From the NCBI GenBank assembly GCA_900104565.1, contig LT629951.1, positions 186,001 to 250,000 of the forward strand: a DNA stretch of 64,000 bases, in the 5' to 3' direction. Origin of the DNA: Ruminococcaceae bacterium Marseille-P2935. Lineage in GTDB: Bacteria; Bacillota; Clostridia; Oscillospirales; Ruminococcaceae. The translations under genes and the position numbers were made by a program. The notes under the pieces are model-generated. The model ran no database searches. It was not told where the DNA came from and saw only the letters and a list, made by a program, of their open reading frames with translations. Positions 7,981 to 16,875 of the stretch are shown piece by piece. Each line of letters begins with the position of its first letter. The first letter of the stretch is position 1.

Positions 7981-10200
7981 CTAACCCAACCGTTTGAATC
8001 GGGAAAGCTTTAATGAATTGAGCACCACAGATACCGAAGAAAGCGCCATGGCAGCACCTGCAAAGGCAGGAGAAAGCAAAATATGAAATGCCGGGTAAAG
8101 CACCCCGGCAGCCAGCGGAATTCCCAGGCTGTTGTATAGAAAGGCCCAGAAAAGGTTTTGGCGAATCACCCGCAGGGTAGCTTTGGCCAAAAACAGGCTA
8201 TCTGCTACCGAAGTCAGTTCATCCCGCATCAGCAGAATTCCAGAGGATTCTGCCGCAACATCGGTTCCTCCAAATACCGAAATTCCAACATCAGCCGCTG
8301 CCAGCGCAGGGGCGTCGTTAATTCCGTCCCCAACCATGGCAACCTTGCGTCCCTCATCTTTCAGCCGGGTAACCACCTCCTGTTTCCCGGCGGGGACGAC
8401 CTGTGCCATGACCCGGGTAATTCCTGCCTGCTTGGCAATGCGGTCAGCGGCCGAGCGGTTGTCACCGGTAACCATAGCGGTGGCATAGCCCTTTTGCGCC
8501 AGCAGCCCCATCACCTTTGCGCTGTCGGGGCGAATGGTGTCGGCCAGCGAGATTACACCCATTAGTTGGTCCTCCTCCGCCACATAAATAGCGGTACAGC
8601 CCTCCAAAGGCGAGGGAGTACCTGCGGGCAGTGCGACGCCGTACAGCTCCAGCAGCTCTCGGGTACCGGCAAGCACCCGGCGCCTGTCCAGTACAGCCTC
8701 CATGCCGCGCCCAGGTACTGTTTTAATTTCCTCCGATTTATGGTATTCCAGCCCCTCCTCCCCGGCGCGCTTTAATATTGCCACAGCAATGGGGTGGGCC
8801 GAACCATGCTCGGCCCCGGCGGCAGCCCGCAGTACATCTGCTTCGGTAAACCCTTCCAGTGCGGAAATGCCGGCCACACTTAAAACGCCCAGGGTAATGG
8901 TACCGGTTTTATCGAATAAGACGGTATCTACCTTGGCGGCGGCTTCGATCACATCGCCGCCGCGGTAAAGAATGCCAAGGTTTGCACCCCGGCCGGAACC
9001 CACGATCACAGCAATTGGGGTGGCAAGGCCTAAAGCACAGGGGCATGCGACTACCAGAACTGAAACGAAAATGTTTAATATAAAACTAAGTTCTTTCCCG
9101 GCGGCTGCCCATACAATCACGCTGAAAATGGCAATGCAAAGAACCGCCGGAACAAAAATCCCCGAAATTTTATCGGCTAGCCGGGCGGCAGGGGCTTTGC
9201 GCTCCTGCGCCTGGGTGACAAGCTTAATCACCTGAGAAATTGCCGTGTCTGCCCCAACCCCGGTGGCTTCCACGGTGAGCAGCCCATCCTTGCAGATGGT
9301 GCCGCCCGAAACCTTATCCCCCGGGGCTTTGGCTACCGGAAGGCTTTCTCCGGTCAGCATCGACTCGTCCACCGCGGCCTGCCCGCTTTTTACAATTCCA
9401 TCCACCGCAATCCTCCCCCCGGGGCGAACCAGAACAATATCGCCCAGCTGTACATCGGCGATCGATACTGTCTGCTCCACACCGTCCCGAATAAGAATCG
9501 CTTCGGTGGGAATCATGCTAACCAGGCTGTTAATGGCGAGCTTGGCCGAATTTTTGCTCTTTTCTTCTAAAAATTTGCCCAGCAAAACCAACGCCAGCAC
9601 CACAGCGGCAGATTCATAATACAAATTATGTGCCGAGTGGGTATACCCCTGCCAAACCTGCCAGGTGCTGAACAGGCTGTAAACAATAGCGCTGCCGGTA
9701 CCCAGAGCAACCAGGCTGTCCATATTTGGGTGAAGCTTTATGAGGTTTTTTACACCATTCGTAAAAAAACTGAAGCCTGCCGCCACCACCGGAATCGTAA
9801 GAATGAGCTGGGAGAGCGCAAAGCCCAGGGGGTTTGACTCCATAGCGATAAAGTTCGGGAGCGGAAGAGGAAACGGCAGCATGTGCGACATGCCAATATA
9901 CATCACCAGCGCACCAAACACAAGCGCGACTACAAGCTGAGCCGCTTTAAACCGGTGTTCCTCCACCAGCGTAGGAATATCGTTTTCGGCAATTTTAGCC
10001 GAAAAGCCTGCACGCTCCACGGCGGCAATCAAGGCATCGGCCCCCACTGTGGAATCAGACTGTATGGTGGCAATTCCGGTAGCCAGGTTAACCGATGCTG
10101 TAGTGACTCCTTTTACATGGGCAAGCGCCTTTTCGCAGGAAACTGAACAGGAGGCGCAGCTCATGCCGGAAATTTTAAGAGAAATTTGTTGAATTCCCAT
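7981..10200 (-). CDS. copA: Copper-translocating P1B-type ATPase
   Basis: A 739-residue membrane pump that exports Cu(I) at the cost of ATP, protecting the cytoplasm and metalloenzymes. In order: one heavy-metal-associated domain with GMSCASC (Cys15, Cys18), six to eight membrane helices, actuator motif TGES, the ion-binding CPC motif in [13 protein letters not shown], phosphorylation motif DKTGT, HP motif (SAHPIA), and GDGINDAP. The CPC motif and a single CxxC domain fit the Cu+/Ag+ subgroup. Start at 10200 follows GGAGC. No copper-responsive repressor (CopY or CsoR) or chaperone gene is adjacent, so its control is unclear. Confidence 0.95.
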   Translation of the reverse strand: MGIQQISLKISGMSCASCSVSCEKALAHVKGVTTASVNLATGIATIQSDSTVGADALIAAVERAGFSAKIAENDIPTLVEEHRFKAAQLVVALVFGALVMYIGMSHMLPFPLPLPNFIAMESNPLGFALSQLILTIPVVAAGFSFFTNGVKNLIKLHPNMDSLVALGTGSAIVYSLFSTWQVWQGYTHSAHNLYYESAAVVLALVLLGKFLEEKSKNSAKLAINSLVSMIPTEAILIRDGVEQTVSIADVQLGDIVLVRPGGRIAVDGIVKSGQAAVDESMLTGESLPVAKAPGDKVSGGTICKDGLLTVEATGVGADTAISQVIKLVTQAQERKAPAARLADKISGIFVPAVLCIAIFSVIVWAAAGKELSFILNIFVSVLVVACPCALGLATPIAVIVGSGRGANLGILYRGGDVIEAAAKVDTVLFDKTGTITLGVLSVAGISALEGFTEADVLRAAAGAEHGSAHPIAVAILKRAGEEGLEYHKSEEIKTVPGRGMEAVLDRRRVLAGTRELLELYGVALPAGTPSPLEGCTAIYVAEEDQLMGVISLADTIRPDSAKVMGLLAQKGYATAMVTGDNRSAADRIAKQAGITRVMAQVVPAGKQEVVTRLKDEGRKVAMVGDGINDAPALAAADVGISVFGGTDVAAESSGILLMRDELTSVADSLFLAKATLRVIRQNLFWAFLYNSLGIPLAAGVLYPAFHILLSPAFAGAAMALSSVSVVLNSLKLSRFKRLG

Positions 10201-10619
10201 CGAAATGCTCCATTCCGCCGTTCTTTACCGGCATAAAATAGTAGGAAAACCAGATGTACAGCACCATCTTTTTTGATGATGCCCTCAAAACCACGTTCCA
10301 AACGCAGATACTCCTGCATTTAAAACGAATCAGGCAGCAGTTTTTTAAGGAAAGCAGAAACGAAGCAGTTTCATCAGCACTCCGCTCTGTCCCGGCAAAC
10401 AGCCGAAAGCAACCGAACAATGGCATATATGCCGCCTATTACAGACGTAGAGCAGGAAGATAAATACTTTTTTAGTATTTCAAAAAATAACTGCCCTATG
10501 CCATAAAAACGGAAGAGTTGTATAATTTGAATTACGTTAAGATTGCCTGCATCAGTTATTGGGGGCCGAGAAACAGATCCTCGTAAAAAAGCGGAGGTAA
10601 TTTTTACAGTATAAAAAAG
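10201..10619. other. Gene-free spacer upstream of copA
   Basis: About 420 bases with no convincing coding frame. A short hairpin (AAATAC / GTATTT, about 10463-10481) is visible. It should contain the copA promoter, but no well-spaced hexamer pair stood out on the minus strand. Confidence 0.4.
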
Positions 10620-10645
10620 AGCCGGCGTTTTATACGCCGGCTTTT
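10620..10645. terminator. Hairpin terminator
   Basis: GCCGGCGT (10621-10628) pairs with ACGCCGGC (10634-10641), flanked by AAAAAAG and CTTTT. It lies directly after the stop of the membrane-gene remnant at 10652 on the minus strand. Confidence 0.8.
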
Positions 10646-10651
10646 GAAAGG

Positions 10652-10897
10652 CTATGCTAAATCCTGAATGCTCATTTTTTCTAATTCCGTCTTTTGGGCC
10701 CTTTTTTCGCGGCAGGCAAAATAAACTGCTAAAAAAATAACGGTAGAAATATTAGAGATAAGAAAAACCGGTATGACAACTGCGGCAATTTGCCCCACAC
10801 CGGGTTGATTGCCAGCCTGCTGTACAGTTTTTTGCTGAATGACCGCTCCGTTTGCAGAAGAACCTGTATTGGCCGCAGTTTGAAAAGCAGCTTTGCT
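10652..10897 (-). pseudogene. C-terminal remnant of a single-pass membrane protein
   Basis: An 81-codon frame ends in a good terminator but has no ATG after the in-frame TGA at 10898-10900; the only alternative start is a GTG without a ribosome site. The translation looks protein-like: a Gln/Asn/Ala-rich segment (QQKTVQQAGNQPG), one hydrophobic helix (IAAVVIPVFLISNISTVIFL), then a charged cytoplasmic tail (FACREKRAQKTELEK). This pattern suggests the 3' end of a gene broken by a frameshift or deletion upstream. Family not recognised. Confidence 0.4.
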
Positions 10898-11250
10898 TCA
10901 TGCGTATAGGAGAGAAAATAAAAAGCAAAGAAGAGGGATCACAAGCCCCAGCCACTTGCTTTGCTTTTTGCAAGAAAGATTTGAGGCCAGACAATGCCTC
11001 CCGGAAAAATGAAAGGCACCAGCATGGATCACACAGTTCTAGGTATTTTGCAGTTTCCCTTCCACCCTTTTTTCTTATACTCAGAAATTAATATTTTTGC
11101 GGTGTCAAAATTCTGTTTTTTCATTTACGGCAAGCCGCTTAATCAGTACAGTATAGGGTTCATTAGCTGTATTTTCAGGAAAATAGATTTTTGGAATGAG
11201 TTTATCCGGCCTTAACCGGACGGATGGGGGCGTGTAGTCAAGTTCGCAGG
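10898..11250. other. Gene-free spacer
   Basis: Between the membrane-gene remnant and the repeat array. Short open frames occur on both strands but lack ribosome sites and protein-like composition. An imperfect inverted repeat built on GCAAAG/CTTTGC occurs near 10893-10970. Confidence 0.3.
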
Positions 11251-11660
11251 AATGTGATAAAATAACCGCAAAGCGGCTATATTATATTGATGCGCCGGCC
11301 GATCCGCCCAAGGCTCCCGGCCCAATGCGCAATTTTATCACTCACTGCGTTCATGATAAAATGACCGCAAAGCGGCTATATTATATTGATGTGCCGGCCG
11401 ATCCGCCCAAGGCTTCCGGCCCAATGTGCAATTTTATCACTCACTGCGTTCATGATAAAATAATCGCAAAGGCGGCTATATTATATTGATGTGCCGGCCG
11501 ATCCGCCCAAGGCTTCCGGCCCAATGTGCAATTTTATTACTCACTGCGTTCATGATAAAATGACCGCAAAGCGGTTATTTTATATTGATGCGCCGGCCGA
11601 TCCGCCCAAGGCTTCCGGCCCAATGCGCAATTTTATCACTCACTGCGTTCATGATAAAAT
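11251..11660. repeat. Four tandem 99-100 bp palindromic repeats
   Basis: Units begin at about 11256, 11355, 11454 and 11554, with a partial fifth at 11653. Each starts with GATAAAAT and carries its inverse ATTTTATC about 75 nt later, so every unit can fold into a long stem-loop. Inside are CCGCAAAGCGG and GC-rich GCCGG/CCGGC arms. Units 1 and 4 have GCGC in both inner arms; units 2 and 3 have GTGC in both, which keeps pairing by G-T wobble. One unit has an extra G. It is not a CRISPR: there are no unique spacers. Confidence 0.9.
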
Positions 11661-11730
11661 AAAAAGAATCAAAACACGGTTTTAGTGAGTTGTGTTAGCA
11701 ATCGAATGGATATAACAGGAGGAATTAAAA

Positions 11731-12228
11731 ATGAAACGAATGGTAATTGGTATGATGATAGTTATAGTACTTATGGGCTTATCTTCAGGCTGCGTACAAA
11801 ATCAAATGGAATCAGGTGAAGCGAATAAGATAGAGAAAATTAACTTTGCAGAAAATCAGCTATATGCAGTAGCATATTTGGGGTATGAGAATTTGGAAGA
11901 TTTTTCTTTCTATGCAGACAAATATTTATTAAGTGATAACGTTCCCATACACTATTTTTCCCCGGGCGAATACTATCTTGTGATACCAAGATATGCAAAC
12001 ACCGACCTGCTATTATACAAAAATGATATGGATACAATGAGTACCTCGTTGGTATATGAGGAAAAAGAAATGCGGCCCTTTATCATTCAGTGTAATATCA
12101 GTGATATTTATTCTGATGTAACAATTTGCTTGATTTACCAGGGTGAAAAGGTTGAGTTCTCCCCCTATATATCGCTGAAAGACGGGTCCGTCCAGGTGGG
12201 AGAACGAGGAATAAATATAACAAAATAA
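11731..12228 (+). CDS. Small lipoprotein of unknown function
   Basis: A 165-residue secreted lipoprotein: hydrophobic signal with lipobox LSSGC (Cys21), then a soluble domain of about 145 residues rich in Tyr, Asp and Glu. The start follows AGGAGG by 8 nt. No known domain is recognised. The body looks like alternating beta strands (YAVAYLGYENLEDFSFYAD, YYLVIPRY, VEFSPYISLKDGSVQVG). It stands alone, directly downstream of the 99-bp repeat array, and is AT-richer than its neighbours, which may indicate acquisition. No terminator was found in the following 300 bases. Confidence 0.8.
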   Translation: MKRMVIGMMIVIVLMGLSSGCVQNQMESGEANKIEKINFAENQLYAVAYLGYENLEDFSFYADKYLLSDNVPIHYFSPGEYYLVIPRYANTDLLLYKNDMDTMSTSLVYEEKEMRPFIIQCNISDIYSDVTICLIYQGEKVEFSPYISLKDGSVQVGERGINITK

Positions 12229-12725
12229 CCCTGAAAAATGAGCAAATACTGCAAGTGAAAGCAGCACAACCAGCTGTTTTTGCCAGTGTGATGCTTTTCT
12301 GTTACGCAGCAGGGCGGAAACAGCTTTCCTTACATGGCTTTGCAGGGCGAAAACGAAAGGGGCCGTATATCCTCTGGTCCTTTAAAATGAAGTTCTGCTG
12401 CGTAACCACAGAAATGTGCACCTTTATCCGCCTAATGTCTAACTTTTTATATCGTTTATATATCTCCGCAGGAAATACAGGCGCCGTTTAGGCACAAAGG
12501 CACTAAAATTTACTGCGCCTGAAACATCATAAAAGTGCAAATAATTTATATTCATATTGCTATACATAAATTATGCTGCACCCATTGTTATTTTCCTGCT
12601 ATTTTTTATTTTAGCAAGGCAGGAGGGCTTACAAACTGCGCTAAAACCCGGCACGCCGGGCTAGGCTTGACCACTGACAGAACGAGCCATACCTGCCGTA
12701 ACAATCCGCTGAACTATAAAACAAA
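12229..12725. other. Gene-free spacer
   Basis: About 500 bases between the lipoprotein and the tRNA terminator. Open frames here lack start signals. Nothing else recognised. Confidence 0.35.
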
Positions 12726-12747
12726 AGCACCGTCGCAAGACGGTGCT
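12726..12747 (-). terminator. Terminator of the tRNA-Thr/Tyr transcript
   Basis: AGCACCGTC / GACGGTGCT stem with a GCAA tetraloop, T-rich on both sides (TTTT then TATTTT on plus; A-run inverse on minus). It lies 9 nt after the 3' CCA of tRNA-Tyr. Confidence 0.9.
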
Positions 12748-12755
12748 TTTTATTT

Positions 12756-12840
12756 TGGTGGGAGGAGATGGATTCGAACCATCGAAGTCAGAGACAACAG
12801 ATTTACAGTCTGCCCCCTTTGGCCACTCGGGAACCCTCCC
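12756..12840 (-). tRNA. tRNA-Tyr (GTA)
   Basis: 85-nt class II tRNA with encoded CCA. Acceptor GGGAGGG pairs with CCTCCC plus discriminator A. The anticodon loop CTGTAAA lies within CAGACTGTAAATCTG, and a long variable arm follows. The T-loop is GGTTCGAATCC. Read on the minus strand; second gene of a two-tRNA transcript. Confidence 0.95.
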
Positions 12841-12853
12841 ATATTAACATTTT

Positions 12854-12929
12854 TGGAGCTGGTGGACGGACTTGAACCCCCGACCTGCTGATTACAAATC
12901 AGCTGCTCTACCAACTGAGCTACACCAGC
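12854..12929 (-). tRNA. tRNA-Thr (TGT)
   Basis: 76-nt tRNA with encoded CCA. Acceptor GCTGGTG pairs with CACCAGC; D-arm GCTCAGTTGGTAGAGC; anticodon arm CTGATTTGTAATCAG with TGT; T-arm GGGGGTTCAAGTCC. It precedes tRNA-Tyr by 13 nt on the same transcript. Confidence 0.95.
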
Positions 12930-12991
12930 ATAATACCAGCCTGCAGAGCCTTTAGGACTCGCTGCCCTTACATATCAAAGTGACGGTTACC

Positions 12992-13020
12992 AATATACCA
13001 CACAATTTGACGGATGTCAA
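12992..13020 (-). promoter_or_regulatory. Sigma-A promoter of tRNA-Thr/Tyr
   Basis: Minus strand TTGACA (13020-13015), 17-bp spacer, TATATT (12997-12992). Transcription would start about 55 nt before tRNA-Thr. Confidence 0.85.
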
Positions 13021-13815
13021 CTGTTTGTATTGTTTTTTTGCATTTTATTAAGAAAATTTTTGCCGTACTCTTTTCTTCCCGGTTACAGCAGCCGGTAGCA
13101 TCCTGCAAAAGAGAACGCGGTGCTGTGCCCCCACCGGTCATTGGGACTTGGGAGTTGTTTTTCTCAGCGAAGGCAGTAGCCGCTGAAAAAAAACATCGGC
13201 ATGGAACAGCAGTGTATCATCTGAACAGCTTTTCTTCATAGCTATTTTCATTCAAATAATGAATCAGTATTTAAAATACCCAGAACACGGCGGATATGGC
13301 CTGCTATGTTATGCAAGGCCATGCCTCCGCCGGTAAATCCTCGGGGCCAGTAAGTGAAAATTGCAGCAGAGCAACAGTTTTCATAAAATAATGGTTATGT
13401 GGGCTCACGAAAATTACCAGGAATTTTCTTTTAATCTGTTGGTACCGTATTTTGCAAAAGCAGCTCCCCGCAGGGAAGCGATAAAGCATGCCTGCGGGGG
13501 AATACTGACCTAAAACATAAGACGAAGTGGGCACCGAATACCATGAATACTTTTGTATTTTGCACGATAACAGACAGGTTATTCGCTATTAAAAGGCATC
13601 AGGTAACTTTGAAAGCTTTTTCGCCATAGCCGTTTTAAAAAATATACGGCGTTATAACTACCTGTATTTTACCATATTTTTACAGGACTTCTTTTTCCCT
13701 GGCGTGCTGGTGTTTTTACAAAAAAATTAACCAATATGGTATTATGGTGTGATTATTTTAATCTAAACTTCAGAAAACCTAAAGGAATCCTTGTTTATCC
13801 CAAGTATTCTTAGCT
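13021..13815. other. Gene-free spacer of about 800 bases
   Basis: Between the tRNA promoter and asnB. Several short open frames occur but none has a ribosome site with convincing composition. No terminator with a clear T-run was seen after asnB. Confidence 0.35.
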
Positions 13816-15657
13816 TTATGACAGGCTGAAGGTAACCTTGTATTTTTTCAGCCAGTAATTTAGCTGTAAAAAGTATGCCACGGTTTGGGGCACCGTCATC
13901 AGTTGGCCATACCAGGGAATTTGGCTGGTGGATTGTGTAAGCTGCAATAATTTTTTGGGGCTGACTAACTGAAAAATTGGCTCGTTTGGGCTGGCGATAA
14001 TGTCCAGCAGGCGCTGTTTGACCATTTTGAAATATTCGGGATGATGGGTTTTGGGGTAGGGGCTTTTTTTTCTCCACAACACCTCGTCAGGCAGCAGCCC
14101 CAGCACGGCCTGGCGGAGCAGGCCTTTTTCGTATCCATTATATTCTTTGAAGCTCCAGGGGACAGAATATAGGTATTCTACAATTCGCGAATCACAAAAA
14201 GGAACCCTTACCTCCAAACCGGAATACATGCTCATGCGGTCTTTGCGGTCAAGCAGGGTTTGCATAAACCATTTGAGATTCAGGTTCATCATAATTTTAT
14301 TTTTATCATCATCCAAGCAGCCGCCCTTTAAAATATTACATTTTTTTACAGTGTCGTAATATTTTTCCATTACAAATTGGTTAGGGCTTATCTGTTTTGC
14401 AAGGTCATCCTGCAAAAAGCCGTACCGCCACAGGGTGGACTGCGCCCAAGGAAAGCCCTCCCTTTCCCGAATGGCCTTATCGCGGTACCAGGGGTATCCG
14501 CCGAATATTTCGTCTGCACATTCCCCCGAAAGGGCAACGGTACATCCTTTTTTTACCTCCTTGCAAAAAAGCAGCAGGGACGAATCAACATCCGCCATTC
14601 CGGGCAGGTCCCGGGCGTCCACTGCGTCAAATAACGCATCGACCAGCTGCGGGGTTTCCAGCACAATGCTTTCGTGTTCGCAGCCAAGGTAATCGGCCAT
14701 GACCTGAATATAGTGCGGGTCGCTGTTGGGCTGGAATTTGCTCGGGGTAAAATATTTCTCGTTGTCCTTGTAGTAAACCGAGTAGGTTTTAAGCCTCTGG
14801 CCTGATTCGGCCAGCCTTTTGGCAGCAACTGATGAAATAATGCTGGAATCCAGCCCGCCGGAAAGGAAGGCTGCAATGGGCACATCACTGACCAGCTGCC
14901 TTTTAATCGCATCTTCCACCAGGTAACGCACTTTTTCCACAGTTTCTTCCAGAGTGTCGGTGTGTGTGTGATCGGCCAGACTCCAGTATGCTTTGATTCG
15001 AAGGCCATCACAGTCATAAAACCCGCAATAGCCCGGTTTCAGTTCTTCAATATTTTTGAAAACTCCGTACCCGGGGGTCCTTCCGGGTCCAAGCAGAATC
15101 AGCTCGCTGACCGACTCCAGGTTGATTGCCGGTTTTACACCGGGGTGGGCAAGCAGAGTTTTTATTTCGGAGGAAAAAATGAACTGTTCCCCTGATTTTG
15201 TAAAAAAGAAGGGTTTTACCCCCATTTTATCCCGGGCGAAAAACAGCTGCTTTTTGCTGTGGTCCCAAACGGCAAAGGCAAAGATGCCGTTTAGTTTTTC
15301 AGCGCAGGCTTCCCCCCACGCAAGGTATGACTTCAGCAATATTTCGGTATCTGACCTGGTTTCAAAATCGAAGCCCAGATGGGAAAGCTCCTGCTTCAGC
15401 TTACCGCAGTTATATAATTCTCCGTTATACACCATGGTATATGCACAGCCGCCCCATACAGCAGACATAGGCTGCTTTCCATTTTCGGGGTCAATAACCG
15501 ACAGCCGTGCGTGTAAAAGCAAAGCGTTTTCCGATAAGTATATTCCGTTTTGGTCAGGGCCCCGCCTCAGCATGGTGGAAAGCATTTGTTCCCGGAAATT
15601 GTGAGAGCTTTGGGTTAGGTCCCCCGACAAGTGAATGACTCCTGCTATGCCGCACAT
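13816..15657 (-). CDS. asnB: Glutamine-hydrolysing asparagine synthase
   Basis: A 613-residue enzyme that makes asparagine from aspartate, glutamine and ATP. The start at 15657 is fixed by the catalytic Cys2 (MCGIAGV), which must be exposed after Met removal; upstream in-frame codons are not used. An N-terminal class II glutamine amidotransferase domain (about 2-190) carries RGPDQNG and VVYNGELYN-like motifs. The C-terminal synthetase domain has the PP-loop SGGLDSS and SGECADEIFGGYPWYR. Full length for the clostridial AsnB family. It follows a terminator by only 23 nt, so its promoter must sit in the short spacer or readthrough must occur. Confidence 0.95.
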   Translation of the reverse strand: MCGIAGVIHLSGDLTQSSHNFREQMLSTMLRRGPDQNGIYLSENALLLHARLSVIDPENGKQPMSAVWGGCAYTMVYNGELYNCGKLKQELSHLGFDFETRSDTEILLKSYLAWGEACAEKLNGIFAFAVWDHSKKQLFFARDKMGVKPFFFTKSGEQFIFSSEIKTLLAHPGVKPAINLESVSELILLGPGRTPGYGVFKNIEELKPGYCGFYDCDGLRIKAYWSLADHTHTDTLEETVEKVRYLVEDAIKRQLVSDVPIAAFLSGGLDSSIISSVAAKRLAESGQRLKTYSVYYKDNEKYFTPSKFQPNSDPHYIQVMADYLGCEHESIVLETPQLVDALFDAVDARDLPGMADVDSSLLLFCKEVKKGCTVALSGECADEIFGGYPWYRDKAIREREGFPWAQSTLWRYGFLQDDLAKQISPNQFVMEKYYDTVKKCNILKGGCLDDDKNKIMMNLNLKWFMQTLLDRKDRMSMYSGLEVRVPFCDSRIVEYLYSVPWSFKEYNGYEKGLLRQAVLGLLPDEVLWRKKSPYPKTHHPEYFKMVKQRLLDIIASPNEPIFQLVSPKKLLQLTQSTSQIPWYGQLMTVPQTVAYFLQLNYWLKKYKVTFSLS

Positions 15658-15680
15658 AGTTGTCACCTCGCAAAAAAATA

Positions 15681-15702
15681 GGCGCTCCCCTTGGGGAACG
15701 CC
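15681..15702 (-). terminator. Terminator just upstream of asnB
   Basis: Minus strand GGCGTTCCCC / GGGGAGCGCC, followed by TATTTTTTT. It lies after the two-helix membrane gene and ends 23 nt before the asnB start, so it may also attenuate asnB. Confidence 0.8.
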
Positions 15703-15774
15703 TTTGTTCTGTACAATATATGCTGGCATATGCCAAATAGTGCTTCCTTCATAATTCGGGGGGCATTATTCCTG

Positions 15775-16383
15775 TTACTGTTGAAGAAACAGACAGGGGG
15801 GTTCATCCTTTTTAAAGGTGTTTTGATCTGCGTTTTTTATTGTTTGCAGCCACAGATACCACGGATTTCCAAATGTTTTCCTCGCAACAATAGCAAATGT
15901 GATCAATACAAGAATCATTGTCACCATAGCTACTACTGTCAAAACGACTCTTCCCTCTACAATGTTACTAAGCTCATCTGCATTTTCTCCCGCAATAACG
16001 ACATCGTTTTTATCGAAATACAAGTTAATGTGTGTGCCGTCAGGAAGTCCTGCCGGTAAACCGATCGTTTCCGGATCAATATAGTAAAGCTTGTTTTTTA
16101 CATAACGAACCTGCCCGCTTTCCACCCTTCCGGTACGGGATTCGTCATAGTCTCCGTCATATCCCAATTTTGTGCCCGACATCATGTATCCTGTTAATAT
16201 AAAAAGGATGACAACAAACAGCAGGGTAATCCCCAATGTGCCCCAGAGCGTTTTAAGGAACGCTTTTGCTGCCGCTTTTTCTTCCGGTGTTTTATTCGGT
16301 TTTTTGTTCAACCGCAGGCCAAGCCAGATAAAGCCTATTCCCTTTGCGGCGTTCATATTCCGTGCAACATCATTGATACTCAT
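15775..16383 (-). CDS. Two-helix membrane protein, unknown function
   Basis: A 202-residue protein with a basic cytoplasmic N-terminus, a first membrane helix at about residues 49-68 (LGITLLFVVILFILTGYMM), and an extracellular beta-rich loop of about 75 residues containing VRYVKNKLYYIDPETIG and INLYFDKNDVVIAGE. A second helix follows at about 144-165, with a short charged cytoplasmic tail. The layout resembles DUF3592-type proteins, but I cannot confirm the family. Start at 16383 follows AAGGA. It is upstream of asnB on the same strand, separated by a terminator. Confidence 0.75.
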   Translation of the reverse strand: MSINDVARNMNAAKGIGFIWLGLRLNKKPNKTPEEKAAAKAFLKTLWGTLGITLLFVVILFILTGYMMSGTKLGYDGDYDESRTGRVESGQVRYVKNKLYYIDPETIGLPAGLPDGTHINLYFDKNDVVIAGENADELSNIVEGRVVLTVVAMVTMILVLITFAIVARKTFGNPWYLWLQTIKNADQNTFKKDEPPCLFLQQ

Positions 16384-16499
16384 ATCATATAATCCTTTTT
16401 CATGGTACTTGATAGCCGTGGCCGTTACAAGTTTTACCTAAATCAAGTTGTTTATATTGTAATTGGCCTAAATTTTAGCTATTAGTGAATAAACAAAAA

Positions 16500-16526
16500 G
16501 ACAAACCTGTTTTTAACAGGTTTGTC
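16500..16526 (-). terminator. Terminator of tRNA-Pro
   Basis: GACAAACCTG / CAGGTTTGTC stem with a 7-nt loop, T-run on both strands. It starts 6 nt after the tRNA 3' end. Confidence 0.9.
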
Positions 16527-16532
16527 TTTTTG

Positions 16533-16609
16533 TGGTCGAGGCGACAGGATTCGAACCTGCGGCATCTTGGTCCCAAACCAAGCACTCTACCAAACTGAGC
16601 TACGCCTCG
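16533..16609 (-). tRNA. tRNA-Pro (TGG)
   Basis: 77-nt tRNA with encoded CCA. Acceptor CGAGGCG pairs with CGCCTCG; D-arm GCTCAGTTTGGTAGAGT; anticodon arm CTTGGTTTGGGACCAAG with TGG; T-arm CAGGTTCGAATCCTG. A single gene with its own promoter and terminator. Confidence 0.95.
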
Positions 16610-16705
16610 TCGTTGCACTGGAAATAAAAGTTGTACCGATCTGTACCTTGGTGAGTGGATGCTAGCGTTTAGCGCAGATTCCCTTATATTTGCAAGTGCT
16701 TTAAT

Positions 16706-16734
16706 ATTATACCTTACAAATGCTTCCCTGTCAA
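16706..16734 (-). promoter_or_regulatory. Consensus sigma-A promoter of tRNA-Pro
   Basis: Minus strand TTGACA (16734-16729), 17-bp spacer, TATAAT (16711-16706). Both hexamers are exact. The predicted precursor leader is about 90 nt. Confidence 0.9.
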
Positions 16735-16780
16735 TCATCAGTTTTATAGCGGGTATTCCCCGCAAAAAAACCATTCTCCC

Positions 16781-16809
16781 TTGACTTTATGCCGTTAAAC
16801 CGATAGAAT
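16781..16809 (+). promoter_or_regulatory. Sigma-A promoter of glyS
   Basis: TTGACT (16781-16786), 17-bp spacer, TAGAAT (16804-16809). It diverges from the tRNA-Pro promoter 47 bp away. The leader to the glyS ATG is only about 60 nt, too short for a T-box. Confidence 0.8.
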
Positions 16810-16875
16810 AAACCTGTTAAGGTCATGTCAAAGATAGGTTATAAGAAAGCGTTTGGCTGGAGGTAATTTTACAAA

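Noticed and set aside
10175-10426. 83-codon frame overlapping the copA start
   Set aside because: Overlaps the copA N-terminus, lacks a ribosome site and has no protein-like domain pattern.
11251-11685. Repeat array as a CRISPR or as a repeat-protein gene
   Set aside because: Units are contiguous without unique spacers, so not CRISPR. A frame through units 3-4 exists but stops interrupt the others, and one unit has a frame-shifting base.
14397-14702. Open frames on the plus strand within asnB
   Set aside because: Antisense shadows of a well-supported enzyme gene.
15657-15775. T-box or amino-acid riboswitch before asnB
   Set aside because: Only 117 bases of leader are available and no T-box sequence is present; the hairpin is simply a terminator.
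16475-16774. 99-codon minus-strand frame
   Set aside because: Runs through tRNA-Pro, its terminator and its promoter.
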